Assembly: GCA_947468985.1 (NCBI GenBank)
Contig: CANINJ010000032.1
Coordinates: 1-11,763, forward strand
Length of the DNA: 11,763 bases
Origin: Bacteroidota bacterium
GTDB lineage: Bacteria; Bacteroidota; Bacteroidia; Flavobacteriales; Flavobacteriaceae
Reading direction: 5' to 3'
This document shows positions 1-7,825 of this stretch, one piece after another. The notes under the pieces are model-generated. The model ran no database searches. It worked only from the letters and a program-made list of their open reading frames with translations, and was not told the DNA's origin. The position numbers were made by a program, and so were the translations under genes. Position 1 is the first letter of the stretch, and every line of letters starts with the position of its first letter.

Positions 1-1089
1 ACTAATATTGATGAAAGTTTGGTACTTGCCAATGCAGAGCCTGAAATCGAAGCTAATTACAATGACGAGTTAAATGATGTTTATCAATCGTTTGAATTAG
101 AAGAAGTTGCGCCTTCAAATGAAACTGAAGATATTCGTTTAATAGATGCTATTTCAAGCAGTTTGCGACAATCGATGGAACGCCATTCGAATTTAGTGAT
201 TATGGGTCAAGATATTGCCGAATATGGTGGTGCATTCAAAATAACAGATGGTTTTGTAGAATTATTCGGAAAAGAACGAGTTATCAATACGCCAATTTGC
301 GAAAGCGCCGTAGTTTCAGCAGGAATGGGGTTGTCAATAAATGGATATAAAGCAATTGTAGAAATGCAATTTGCCGATTTTGTTTCTACAGGTTTCAATC
401 CAATTGTAAATTTATTGGCGAAATCACATTACAGATGGTCGGAAAAAGCCGATGTGGTGATTCGAATGCCTTGCGGAGGAGGAACACAAGCGGGACCATT
501 TCACTCACAAACAAATGAGGCTTGGTTTACAAAAACGCCAGGTTTAAAAGTGGTTTACCCAGCATTTCCGTATGATGCCAAAGGTTTGTTGAATGCTTCT
601 ATAAATGATCCAAATCCTGTTATGTTCTTCGAGCACAAACAATTGTATCGCAGTATTCATCAAGAAGTGCCAAAAGACTATTATACTTTACCGTTAGGAA
701 AAGCTGCAATTTTGAGAGAAGGAGCTCAAGTTACAATTATCGCTTTTGGATCAGCCGTTCATTGGGCGTTAGAGACTTTGGATAAAAACCCTGAAATTTC
801 TGCTGATGTTTTGGATTTAAGAACTTTACAACCATTAGATACAGAAGCTATTTTTGCTTCAGTGAAGAAAACGGGAAGAGCAATTATATACCAAGAAGAT
901 TCCTTATTTGGTGGGATTTCAAGTGATATCTCCTCTTTGATTATGGAAAATTGTTTTGAGTTTTTAGATGCTCCAGTAAAACGAGTGGCAAGTTTAGAAA
1001 CACCAATACCATTCACAAAAGCATTAGAAGATCAGTATCTACCAAAAGCAAGATTTGAAACTGCTTTATTGGAATTGATAAATTATTAA
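1..1089 (+). CDS. 2-oxo acid dehydrogenase E1, alpha/beta fusion (3' part, beta half)
   Basis: The reading frame is open from base 1, so the gene starts outside the window; 362 residues are visible. It is the beta half of a thiamine-diphosphate E1 that decarboxylates 2-oxo acids and passes the acyl group to lipoyl-E2, most likely the branched-chain (2-oxoisovalerate) complex. Residues 1-45 form an acidic low-complexity linker, as expected between fused alpha and beta domains. The pyrimidine-binding domain follows (about 46-220), with the cofactor-activating Glu in TPICES (E101) and the His in FHSQ (H168). The transketolase C-terminal domain (about 228-362) contains DLRTLQPLD at 272-280. A lone E1-beta would begin near residue 46 with its own start codon, whereas here the frame runs straight through, which supports the fusion. 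Substrate choice is inferred: flavobacterial pyruvate dehydrogenases usually have separate subunits. Confidence 0.87.
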   Translation, partial: TNIDESLVLANAEPEIEANYNDELNDVYQSFELEEVAPSNETEDIRLIDAISSSLRQSMERHSNLVIMGQDIAEYGGAFKITDGFVELFGKERVINTPICESAVVSAGMGLSINGYKAIVEMQFADFVSTGFNPIVNLLAKSHYRWSEKADVVIRMPCGGGTQAGPFHSQTNEAWFTKTPGLKVVYPAFPYDAKGLLNASINDPNPVMFFEHKQLYRSIHQEVPKDYYTLPLGKAAILREGAQVTIIAFGSAVHWALETLDKNPEISADVLDLRTLQPLDTEAIFASVKKTGRAIIYQEDSLFGGISSDISSLIMENCFEFLDAPVKRVASLETPIPFTKALEDQYLPKARFETALLELINY

Positions 1090-1101
1090 AAATACTTCTT
1101 T

Positions 1102-1139
1102 AAAAAAAACGTGGAAATGCAAATTTCCACGTTTTTTTT
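1102..1139. terminator. Bidirectional intrinsic terminator
   Basis: A perfect 10-bp stem (ACGTGGAAAT at 1109-1118 with ATTTCCACGT at 1123-1132) has a 4-nt loop. It is flanked by seven or more A on the left and eight T on the right, so either strand ends the hairpin in a U-tract. It lies between the convergent E1 gene and the YceI gene and can serve both. Confidence 0.9.
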
Positions 1140-1165
1140 AGTCTATCAGTCTATTATCTCTTTCT

Positions 1166-1711
1166 CTATTTGGTATCTAAATTAAAATCAAAAATAACTT
1201 TAATTTGTTCAGCAAATTTCTCTTTCACTAAACTTGGGATTTCGATGTTGTAATCTTGAGCATGTACAGAAAAATTACCTGTTACAGCAACTTTACCACC
1301 ATCTAAAGAAAGATAAATTTTAGTTTTAATTTTCTTTGTAACACCATGCAAAGTCAAATCTCCTTCAATATCATACGCTGTTTTTGCAACTGATAATTTT
1401 TTAGCATCAAAACCTGAAATTTTACCTTTGAAAGTTGAATTTGGAAATTTAGAAGATTCCAAATAATTTTCATTGAAATGCTCTTCCATTAAAGGCGATT
1501 TAAATCTGAATGATTTAATGATAGCACTTGTAGCAAAGTTTCCTGTTGCTTCATCAAGAATAGCAGAAACAGTGTTACTTTTTCCAGCAATCTCAACTAA
1601 ATTTGGCATTGAAGCATCAAATTTAATTTCCCCAGAACGGGTAAGCATTCTTTGAGCAAATGTAACATTCGCTAAAATCAATGCAATCGAAACAATAAGT
1701 ATTTTCTTCAT
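1166..1711 (-). CDS. YceI-like periplasmic lipocalin-fold protein
   Basis: This 181-residue protein has an N-terminal signal peptide, with likely cleavage after A19 (NVTFA|Q). The YceI pattern follows: the HFNENYLESSKFPNSTFKG stretch (residues 78-96) and the family signature GDLTLHGVTK (117-126). YceI proteins are small beta-barrels that hold a long isoprenoid such as a quinone-type or polyprenyl lipid. Some are fused to or encoded beside b- or c-type cytochromes. The size is normal for the family and both ends look intact. It is the last gene of the four-gene operon, with its ATG three bases after the stop of the cytochrome gene, which implies translational coupling. The ligand cannot be read from the sequence. 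A lipid- or quinone-binding partner for the neighbouring haem protein is inferred from context. Confidence 0.88.
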   Translation of the reverse strand: MKKILIVSIALILANVTFAQRMLTRSGEIKFDASMPNLVEIAGKSNTVSAILDEATGNFATSAIIKSFRFKSPLMEEHFNENYLESSKFPNSTFKGKISGFDAKKLSVAKTAYDIEGDLTLHGVTKKIKTKIYLSLDGGKVAVTGNFSVHAQDYNIEIPSLVKEKFAEQIKVIFDFNLDTK

Positions 1712-1714
1712 AAT

Positions 1715-2056
1715 TTAATTTTCAGGAAAGTTATTAGTCGCCCATGTGTTAATCATAGTAATTGTCGCTGCAGGTAATGCACCTTCTTGAGGCATAATAT
1801 TTCCACAAGATGCGTCTAATCTGCACAATAAATTGCCATTTTGCGATGCATCTTTAACTTCTGAATATGTTTCTAAATTAGGATATTGATTTCCTCCAGC
1901 GTGACAACCTGTACATTTTGCAGTCATAACTGGCGCAACGTGTGCTGTATAAGTTGGATTGGTAATTACTGCCGAAATATCTTGTATGGTGGCTGATTCA
2001 CATGAAACGAGAAACAAACCGCTAATTGCTAATAAAACTATTTTTAAATTTTTCAT
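1715..2056 (-). CDS. Small c-type cytochrome lipoprotein
   Basis: This 113-residue protein has a type II signal peptide with lipobox LVSC (C19), so it should be lipid-anchored in the periplasm or outer membrane. It has one haem c site, CTGCH (C48, C51, H52). M88 in the IMPQ motif is a plausible distal ligand, giving His-Met coordination. Two further cysteines (C78, C84) lie close together before it and may form a disulfide. The role would be electron transfer in the envelope. It sits 12 bases after the DUF5777 gene and ends 3 bases before the YceI gene. Haem attachment needs the cytochrome c maturation machinery, which is not in this window. The redox partner is unknown. Confidence 0.87.
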   Translation of the reverse strand: MKNLKIVLLAISGLFLVSCESATIQDISAVITNPTYTAHVAPVMTAKCTGCHAGGNQYPNLETYSEVKDASQNGNLLCRLDASCGNIMPQEGALPAATITMINTWATNNFPEN

Positions 2057-2068
2057 ATTTATCTTTTA

Positions 2069-2944
2069 TTAAAATACTCTGTACATATTAAACCCAAAAT
2101 ACAATTGTTGTTTGCCATCCCATCTTCCGGTAGCATTTGTAAAAACAGCTGCGTCATTCATAGGTTGGCTATTTGAGAATACCAATTGAAATACGTGTCC
2201 TCCAGTTTCAATATCTAAACCCAAAGTAAGTGGGTTGTGATATACTGAAACAAATTCTTCAGGCAAATTCAAACGTGCTGCATATTCAAGATTTAAACTC
2301 AATCTTTTTGTCAACTTGTATCTTGCTCCAGAACCCAATAAAAGAGTAGATTTTTGATCTAAAAGTCCGTCGTATAAATTTTTATGAACATAAATCGGTG
2401 CAATTTCCAATGAGAATGAGTCGTTGAATTTTCTTGAAATCAATAATTGAGTAGTAAACGCCAATCGGTGATTGAATTTTAATCCTGGCATTAGGGCATC
2501 TTTTTTCATTTCACTGTTAATATCCATCGTATTGTAACCCACAATTGTAACTGGAAAACCATCAACTTCTTGATTTGACATTTTGTATTTTGCAGCCAAT
2601 TCATATGTTTTATGATACGTTTGTCTTGAAACTCCTAAAGACAACCAATTGGCAACACCGTAAATTCCTCCAATTTTTGTTAGGGCATTATCCAATCCAA
2701 AAAAGTTATTGATTCCTTGACCTAAATCACCAAAACGGTGGGAAACTAAGAAATAAAACTCTCCTTTTGCAGGTAATTTTGTGGATTGCATGTTGCAAAT
2801 TTGAACACCTTTGAAAGCGGCTAATTCAATATTAGCTTGTTTTGGTGCGCCTGCATCTAATTGATTCAATAAATCGTCTTGTGCGGAAGCAGATCCAACC
2901 ACAAAAAAGACAAATAAGATGGGTAATAAATTCTTAATTTTCAT
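2069..2944 (-). CDS. DUF5777-type outer-membrane beta-barrel protein
   Basis: This 291-residue protein has a signal peptide cleaved after A21 (SASA|Q). The rest alternates short polar and hydrophobic strands and ends in an aromatic residue (MYRVF), as in outer-membrane barrels. The block FKGVQICNMQSTKLPAKGEF (residues 44-63) followed by FYFLVSHRFGD, and the NFFGLDNALTKIGGIYG stretch (80-96), match my recollection of the Bacteroidota DUF5777 family, whose function is not established. It is gene 2 of the operon: the OB-fold gene ends two bases before its ATG. A porin, an anchor or a scaffold for the haem lipoprotein are all possible. The sequence shows only a likely outer-membrane location. Confidence 0.8.
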   Translation of the reverse strand: MKIKNLLPILFVFFVVGSASAQDDLLNQLDAGAPKQANIELAAFKGVQICNMQSTKLPAKGEFYFLVSHRFGDLGQGINNFFGLDNALTKIGGIYGVANWLSLGVSRQTYHKTYELAAKYKMSNQEVDGFPVTIVGYNTMDINSEMKKDALMPGLKFNHRLAFTTQLLISRKFNDSFSLEIAPIYVHKNLYDGLLDQKSTLLLGSGARYKLTKRLSLNLEYAARLNLPEEFVSVYHNPLTLGLDIETGGHVFQLVFSNSQPMNDAAVFTNATGRWDGKQQLYFGFNMYRVF

Positions 2945-2946
2945 TT

Positions 2947-3345
2947 TTAATTGTTTTTGTTAATAGTACATTGGTCTAATTTCAATTCTCCCATTAAATC
3001 ATCAAATCCAACCAAACGTCCTTTTACAGTGATTGCTTGTTCGTTTTTAATGGTTGTATCTGGGGTTTTAAAATTACAAATTATGGTATTGTCAATGGTA
3101 ACAATACTGTCGGTTACGGATGTTACTATTCCTGAAACAGCAATTGCTTTGTCGGAATATTTTTTAGTAGCACCTGCAACATTTGCTGCAAATTCAGTAG
3201 AAATATTTTTTGAAGTTACTGTAAAAGCGGCTTCCTCGGTAGCTAAATCTCTTGCGCCACCATGAAAAACATAGTTAAATACAGAAAAGCCAACTAACAA
3301 AGCAGCTACAAATAGGATTCCTATTATTTTTACTTTTTTACTCAT
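2947..3345 (-). CDS. Membrane-anchored OB-fold (tRNA_anti-like) protein
   Basis: This 132-residue protein has one hydrophobic segment (about residues 7-25) after a basic N terminus, so it is probably a signal anchor with the domain outside the inner membrane. A helix (about 38-62) is followed by an OB-like beta region: IAVSGIVTSVTDSIVTID (68-85) and ITVKGRLVGFDDLMGELKL (105-123). This resembles the tRNA_anti-like family, which despite its name has no proven RNA role. C90 and C126 lie in positions that could form a disulfide if the domain is periplasmic. It is the first gene of the operon, 257 bp from the divergent ABC-F gene. The function is unknown. Confidence 0.72.
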   Translation of the reverse strand: MSKKVKIIGILFVAALLVGFSVFNYVFHGGARDLATEEAAFTVTSKNISTEFAANVAGATKKYSDKAIAVSGIVTSVTDSIVTIDNTIICNFKTPDTTIKNEQAITVKGRLVGFDDLMGELKLDQCTINKNN

Positions 3346-3394
3346 TTTGTTATTAATTAAATTTGGGTTTATTTATTATTTTGCTAAATTATAT

Positions 3395-3402
3395 CAAATT
3401 TA
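3395..3402 (-). promoter_or_regulatory. Candidate -7 box for the envelope operon
   Basis: Read on the minus strand this is TAAATTTG, an exact match to the Bacteroidota TAnnTTTG -7 element, about 50 bp ahead of the first ATG of the operon. No TTG lies 17-21 bp further upstream, so it would be a weak promoter or one that needs an activator. AT-rich DNA gives chance matches, so confidence is modest. Confidence 0.35.
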
Positions 3403-3429
3403 AAATTTTAAACTTTATTTCTTCTTAAA

Positions 3430-3447
3430 AGTTACTTAATTGTAACT
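3430..3447. promoter_or_regulatory. Inverted-repeat candidate operator (GTTAC-N6-GTAAC)
   Basis: The core dyad is GTTAC at 3431-3435 and GTAAC at 3442-3446, separated by six bases. An outer A-T pair extends each arm to six. Five-base half-sites six apart match the geometry of Crp/Fnr-family operators. The centre lies about 36-43 bp upstream of the candidate minus-strand -7 box, where an activator could act. The regulator is not identified. Confidence 0.35.
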
Positions 3448-3520
3448 ATTCAAAAGCGAATAATATTATAATTTTTCAAAAATATAAGTTTATTAAATAG
3501 ATTCTTATTAATTTCTACTA

Positions 3521-3550
3521 TTGCCAAAGTCTCTATTTTGCTTATATTTG
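3521..3550 (+). promoter_or_regulatory. Consensus Bacteroidota promoter for the ABC-F gene
   Basis: TTG at 3521-3523 is followed after exactly 19 bp by TATATTTG at 3543-3550, matching TTG-N19-TAnnTTTG in both boxes and spacing. Transcription should begin near 3557, giving a leader of about 45 nt before the ATG at 3603. Confidence 0.65.
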
Positions 3551-3563
3551 CACCTTCAAAAAA

Positions 3564-3583
3564 TATTCTAAATTTTTAGAATA
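3564..3583 (+). repeat. 9-bp inverted repeat in the ABC-F leader
   Basis: TATTCTAAA (3564-3572) and TTTAGAATA (3575-3583) are perfect reverse complements separated by two T. It lies just downstream of the predicted transcription start. It could be an operator or, with fewer paired bases, a small leader hairpin; the 2-nt gap is too tight for a fully paired RNA stem. Confidence 0.5.
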
Positions 3584-3602
3584 GTAATTTTATAGTACTA
3601 CA

Positions 3603-5237
3603 ATGATTACAGTTAATGATATTTCCGTACAATTTGGCGGAACCACTTTATTTAGTGATGTTTCCTTTGCAATTAATGAAAATGATAAAATTGCCCTTAT
3701 GGGTAAAAATGGAGCTGGAAAATCTACTTTATTAAAGATAATTGCAGGACAAAGCAAACCATCAACAGGAAATATTTCGGCACCAAAAGAGGCAATTGTA
3801 GCCTATTTGCCTCAGCATTTATTAACTACTGATGGAGCAACCGTAATGGAAGAAACATCAAAAGCCTTTGGTGAAATATTTTCTATGAAGGCGGAAATAG
3901 ATGAAATTAATGAGCAATTGACTATTCGTACTGATTATGAAAGTGATGCTTATATGAAATTGATTGAAAGAGTTTCTGACTTAAGCGAGAAATTTTATGC
4001 TATTGAAGAGGTGAATTATGAATCAGAAGTAGAAAAAATTCTTATTGGATTAGGTTTCGTTCGTGAAGATTTTTCTCGTCAAACCTCAGAATTTTCTGGA
4101 GGTTGGAGAATGAGAATTGAATTGGCAAAAATCCTTTTGCAAAAACCAGACTTAATATTATTAGATGAACCTACTAACCACATGGACATTGAAAGTATCC
4201 AATGGTTAGAAGAATTTTTGTTAAATTCCGCAAAAGCTGTTGTGGTAATTTCTCACGATAGAGCATTTGTGGACAACATAACCAACCGAACTATTGAAGT
4301 TACAATGGGGAGAATTTATGATTATAAAGCCAAATATTCTCATTATTTAGAACTTAGAAAAGACCGAAGAATACACCAGCAAAAAGCCTACGATGAGCAA
4401 CAACGAATGATTGCTGACAATAGAACTTTTATAGACCGTTTTAAAGGGACTTTTTCTAAAACAGATGCCGTTCAGTCTCGAGTTAAAATGTTAGAAAAAC
4501 TGGTTATTGTTCAGGTGGATGAAGTGGATACTTCGGCTTTGAAATTGAAATTTCCACCTGCTGCTCGCTCAGGTCAATACCCTGTAATTGTTAAAGATTT
4601 ATCGAAATCGTATGGTGAACATATCGTTTTTCAAAATGCCAATATGGTTATTGAACGGGGTCAAAAAGTAGCTTTCGTTGGTAAAAATGGTGAGGGAAAA
4701 TCAACAATGATTAAAGCCATTATGAAGGAAATTGAAATCAATGGTGGTAGTTTGGAAATTGGACATAATTCACAAATCGGATATTTTGCTCAAAATCAAG
4801 CTTCTTTATTAAATGAAAATGCCACTATTTTTGAAACTATTGACGATATTGCCGTTGGCGATGTGAGAACTAAAATCAAAGATATTTTAGGTGCTTTTAT
4901 GTTTCACGGTGATGATGTAACTAAGAAAGTAAAAGTGCTTTCTGGTGGAGAAAAAACCCGTTTGGCAATGATAAAACTATTATTGGAACCTGTAAATCTA
5001 TTAATACTTGATGAACCATCCAATCACTTGGATATGAAAACAAAAGACATTATAAAAGATGCTTTGCGTGATTTTGATGGGACCTTAATTATTGTTTCTC
5101 ACGACAGAGATTTCCTTGACGGATTGGCGACTAAAGTTTTTGAATTTGGAAGCAAACGTGTAAAAGAACATTTTGAAGATATTGCTGGTTTCTTGGCACA
5201 TAAGAAAATGGAAAATTTACGAGAAATAGAAAAATAG
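3603..5237 (+). CDS. ABC-F family ribosome-associated ATPase
   Basis: This 544-residue protein has two ABC ATPase domains and no membrane segments, the layout of ABC-F proteins that bind the ribosomal E site. Domain 1 has Walker A GKNGAGKST (34-42), a signature around S165-G-G167, Walker B with catalytic E189, and switch His H218. Domain 2 has Walker A GKNGEGKST (360-368), LSGGEK (446-451), LLILDEPSNH with E471, and H500. The connecting region (about 245-322) is the charged helical P-site tRNA interaction linker. It is of ordinary length, not extended as in many antibiotic-resistance ABC-F proteins. There is only a short tail after domain 2, so it lacks the Uup-type C-terminal coiled coil and looks closer to YbiT/YkpA-like members. 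A housekeeping translation role is more likely than drug resistance, but subfamily assignment from motifs alone is uncertain. Confidence 0.92.
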   Translation: MITVNDISVQFGGTTLFSDVSFAINENDKIALMGKNGAGKSTLLKIIAGQSKPSTGNISAPKEAIVAYLPQHLLTTDGATVMEETSKAFGEIFSMKAEIDEINEQLTIRTDYESDAYMKLIERVSDLSEKFYAIEEVNYESEVEKILIGLGFVREDFSRQTSEFSGGWRMRIELAKILLQKPDLILLDEPTNHMDIESIQWLEEFLLNSAKAVVVISHDRAFVDNITNRTIEVTMGRIYDYKAKYSHYLELRKDRRIHQQKAYDEQQRMIADNRTFIDRFKGTFSKTDAVQSRVKMLEKLVIVQVDEVDTSALKLKFPPAARSGQYPVIVKDLSKSYGEHIVFQNANMVIERGQKVAFVGKNGEGKSTMIKAIMKEIEINGGSLEIGHNSQIGYFAQNQASLLNENATIFETIDDIAVGDVRTKIKDILGAFMFHGDDVTKKVKVLSGGEKTRLAMIKLLLEPVNLLILDEPSNHLDMKTKDIIKDALRDFDGTLIIVSHDRDFLDGLATKVFEFGSKRVKEHFEDIAGFLAHKKMENLREIEK

Positions 5238-5265
5238 GCAATACTTTTTAATGATTAAAACAAAA

Positions 5266-5291
5266 AAAACCCAAACTTTCGTTCGGGTTTT
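5266..5291. terminator. Intrinsic terminator between convergent genes
   Basis: AAAACCC (5266-5272) pairs with GGGTTTT (5285-5291). Inside, AAC/GTT pairs follow one A-C mismatch, around a TTTC loop. On the minus strand the hairpin is followed by eight U (A run 5262-5269), so it best serves the DUF4293 gene. On the plus strand only four U follow, giving a weaker stop for the ABC-F gene. Confidence 0.75.
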
Positions 5292-5321
5292 CCTTCGCAT
5301 TAATAAACTAAGTTTATAGGT

Positions 5322-5735
5322 TTACCTCAACCTATCCGCAGATTTTACAAGATCTTCATCCTTCTTGATGGCTTTATTGGCCAAAGCCAAAAAAACGATA
5401 GCAACAATTGGAAGAAACATCCCAATACCTTTCTCTGAAACTGCAAGAGTTTCTCCAGATAAATTTAGCGAACGATATACAAACAATCCTAATAAAATTA
5501 AATTCAATATGATAGTCAATCTGTTAAGTACAAATTGATGCTGTCTTTTTTTGAAATACATAATACTAACCAAAGTCAAAGTGGTGGTTAAACCAAATAA
5601 AATCGTATAAGTAGCATCACTCATAAAATGAAATTCCTTTCCATCACTCAAAGTCCACAAAGGAAACACATAAGGAAGTACTCCAGAAATCACTAAAGCA
5701 ATTAATAAATAGACGGTTTGTATTCTTTGGATCAT
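5322..5735 (-). CDS. DUF4293 family four-helix membrane protein
   Basis: This 137-residue integral membrane protein has predicted helices at about 7-25, 43-60, 70-88 and 104-119. It begins MIQRIQTVYLL and ends with the charged tail KKDEDLVKSADRLR, both of which I recall as hallmarks of DUF4293, a family confined to Bacteroidota. Its function is unknown. It is transcribed divergently from rho across 181 bp, an arrangement I believe is common in flavobacteria. It converges on the ABC-F gene with a terminator between them. The length is normal and nothing looks broken. No catalytic residues are apparent; a structural or small-membrane-protein role is possible. Confidence 0.82.
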   Translation of the reverse strand: MIQRIQTVYLLIALVISGVLPYVFPLWTLSDGKEFHFMSDATYTILFGLTTTLTLVSIMYFKKRQHQFVLNRLTIILNLILLGLFVYRSLNLSGETLAVSEKGIGMFLPIVAIVFLALANKAIKKDEDLVKSADRLR

Positions 5736-5916
5736 AATTGTAAATTATCAAAACAAAAATATTATTTTATTTTTAAAAAAACACTATGATTATTAAATAT
5801 TATTTGTATTATTGCATAACAAATACGTAAGTACTTCATCCTTTGGAGATTTCATTTTAACAAAAAAATCAATCCTACTTTCATTATTACAAAACAACTA
5901 AATTCAAATAACATAC

Positions 5917-7686
5917 ATGTTTGATATTTCTATTCTAAAAGAAATGAAGCTTTCTGAGCTTCAAGACGTTGCTAAAGCAACAAAAAAAATTAAAATTGCA
6001 GGTTTAAAAAAAGAAACTTTAATCAATCAGATTTTAGAATTTCAATCCGCTAAAACTAGTACACCAATTGTTTCGAATGAAGACGATACAAAGCCAAAAC
6101 GAGCAAGAATAGCAATCGATAAAAACCCAGCTATTCAAAAACCAGAGCCTATTTCTTTATTTTCTGAAGTAACGGAAAGTGCCGTTGAAGAAAAACCAAA
6201 TTTGGAAGCAGAGCAACCAGTTTCAAACAACTTTTCTAACGAAAACACTGCTCCAGTTGAAAAAGAACGTAAAGTAATAAAGTTTAAAAAGTCTGCTTTT
6301 GATGCGAAAATTGCTGCAAAAGCTGCTTTAGAAAATAATATTCAAGAAGGTACTTCCGAAGCACCCAATAATAATTCTGCGGAGATTGCACTGGGAGAAT
6401 CAGTTGAAAAGCCGATAAATTCAAACCAAAATCCAAATCAAAAACAAAACCCAAATCAAAAACAGAATCCTAACCAAAATCCAAATCCAAATCCAAATCA
6501 AATAGGTAATGGAAATCACAATCCAAATTTTAAACCTAAGAAAAGTGGTTTTGGAAATTCCGATTTTGAGTTTGATGGCATTATTGAAAGTGAAGGGGTT
6601 TTAGAAATGATGCCCGAAGGATTTGGTTTTTTACGATCTTCGGATTATAATTATTTGGCTTCTCCGGATGATATTTATTTATCGATGTCTCAAGTTAAAT
6701 TATTTGGTCTAAAAACTGGTGATACTGTGAAAGGTGTAGTTCGACCTCCAAAAGAAGGAGAAAAATTTTTCCCATTAATACGTGTGTTAAAAATAAATGG
6801 ACACGATCCGCAAGTTGTTCGTGACCGTGTTTCTTTTGAACATTTAACTCCTGTATTTCCCTCCGAAAAATTCAGATTGGCTGAAAAACAAAGTACCATT
6901 TCAACACGAATTATAGATTTGTTTTCTCCAATTGGAAAAGGACAGCGTGGAATGATTGTGGCGCAACCAAAAACGGGTAAAACCATGTTGTTGAAAGACA
7001 TTGCTAATGCCATTGCTGCCAACCATCCTGAGGTATATTTGATTGTACTTTTAATTGACGAACGTCCTGAGGAAGTTACCGATATGCAACGAAGTGTTCG
7101 CGGTGAAGTTATCGCATCCACTTTTGATAGAGAACCACAAGAACATGTTAAAATTGCAAATATTGTTTTAGAAAAAGCAAAACGATTGGTAGAATGTGGT
7201 CATGACGTTGTGATATTATTAGATTCAATAACGCGTTTGGCAAGAGCTTATAATACAGTTCAACCTGCGTCTGGAAAAGTATTGAGTGGTGGTGTTGATG
7301 CCAATGCACTTCAAAAACCGAAGCGTTTCTTTGGAGCGGCTCGTAATGTTGAAAACGGAGGTTCTCTAAGTATAATTGCCACCGCATTGACAGAAACGGG
7401 TTCTAAAATGGACGAAGTAATTTTTGAAGAATTCAAAGGAACTGGTAATATGGAATTGCAATTGGATAGAAAAATTGCCAACAGACGTATTTTCCCGGCC
7501 ATAGATTTGACTTCATCAAGCACGCGTCGTGATGATATGCTTTTGGACGAAAAAACATTGCAACGTATGTGGATTATGAGAAAATACCTATCGGATATGA
7601 ACCCTATAGAAGCGATGGATTTTATAAATGATCGTTTCAAGAAAACAAAAAATAATGAAGAGTTTTTGATTTCTATGAATAATTAG
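5917..7686 (+). CDS. rho: Transcription termination factor Rho with N/Q/P-rich disordered insertion
   Basis: Rho is a hexameric RNA helicase that ends transcription. This 589-residue version is far longer than the roughly 420-residue E. coli form. A Rho N-terminal helical domain (1-45) begins [16 protein letters not shown], which fixes the ATG. A low-complexity acidic/basic insertion follows (about 48-220). It includes an N/Q/P tract at 168-204. The RNA-binding cold-shock-like domain (226-296) contains MPEGFGFLR. The ATPase has Walker A QPKTGKT (350-356), the DERPEEV catalytic segment (381-387) and Walker B VVILLDS with D436. Core motifs are complete, so the enzyme should be active. Bacteroidota Rho proteins are known to carry such insertions, and the disordered region of the Bacteroides thetaiotaomicron protein has been reported to phase-separate. 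The terminator just downstream suggests a single-gene unit. Confidence 0.97.
   Translation: MFDISILKEMKLSELQDVAKATKKIKIAGLKKETLINQILEFQSAKTSTPIVSNEDDTKPKRARIAIDKNPAIQKPEPISLFSEVTESAVEEKPNLEAEQPVSNNFSNENTAPVEKERKVIKFKKSAFDAKIAAKAALENNIQEGTSEAPNNNSAEIALGESVEKPINSNQNPNQKQNPNQKQNPNQNPNPNPNQIGNGNHNPNFKPKKSGFGNSDFEFDGIIESEGVLEMMPEGFGFLRSSDYNYLASPDDIYLSMSQVKLFGLKTGDTVKGVVRPPKEGEKFFPLIRVLKINGHDPQVVRDRVSFEHLTPVFPSEKFRLAEKQSTISTRIIDLFSPIGKGQRGMIVAQPKTGKTMLLKDIANAIAANHPEVYLIVLLIDERPEEVTDMQRSVRGEVIASTFDREPQEHVKIANIVLEKAKRLVECGHDVVILLDSITRLARAYNTVQPASGKVLSGGVDANALQKPKRFFGAARNVENGGSLSIIATALTETGSKMDEVIFEEFKGTGNMELQLDRKIANRRIFPAIDLTSSSTRRDDMLLDEKTLQRMWIMRKYLSDMNPIEAMDFINDRFKKTKNNEEFLISMNN
6421..6530 (+). repeat. 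In-frame tandem repeats inside rho (18-bp and 6-bp units)
   Basis: Two near-identical 18-bp units encoding QNPNQK (residues 171-176 and 177-182) are followed by a related third unit. Then come three exact copies of the hexamer CCAAAT at 6481-6498, encoding PN repeats. Both unit lengths are multiples of three, so slippage would change tract length without a frameshift. Confidence 0.85.
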
Positions 7687-7715
7687 AAATTAATCTCAAT
7701 ATAATTGATAATTTG

Positions 7716-7750
7716 TACTCCGATGGTCTTTTCATCGGAGTATTTTTTTT
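7716..7750 (+). terminator. Intrinsic terminator of rho
   Basis: A perfect 10-bp stem, TACTCCGATG (7716-7725) with CATCGGAGTA (7733-7742), has a 7-nt loop and is followed by eight T. It lies 29 bases after the rho stop codon and points in the rho direction. Confidence 0.92.
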
Positions 7751-7825
7751 ACTAAATTGGTTATTTTCGAGAAATTTGCAAACCTAAATTGTCTCATTAA
7801 TCTAAATATTGTATAGCTTAACCGA

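Noticed and set aside
19..1089. A start of the E1 gene at TTG position 19
   Set aside because: The frame is open from base 1 and the upstream residues continue the interdomain linker. The gene is simply cut by the window edge.
2951..3265. Plus-strand 104-residue frame opposite the OB-fold gene
   Set aside because: It is antisense to a gene with a signal anchor and operon position; the frame has no supporting promoter or family.
3603..5237. ABC-F gene as an antibiotic-resistance determinant
   Set aside because: The interdomain linker is of ordinary length and there are no mobile-element signs around it, so a housekeeping member is more likely.
5754..5761. Minus-strand TAnnTTTG match just ahead of the DUF4293 gene
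   Set aside because: It lies in a long A/T run with no -33 partner and would leave only about a dozen leader bases, so a chance match is likely.
6690..7640. Long minus-strand open frames opposite rho (6690-7121, 7148-7387, 7311-7640)
   Set aside because: They lie wholly within rho, whose protein motifs are unambiguous, and the antisense products have no recognisable domains.
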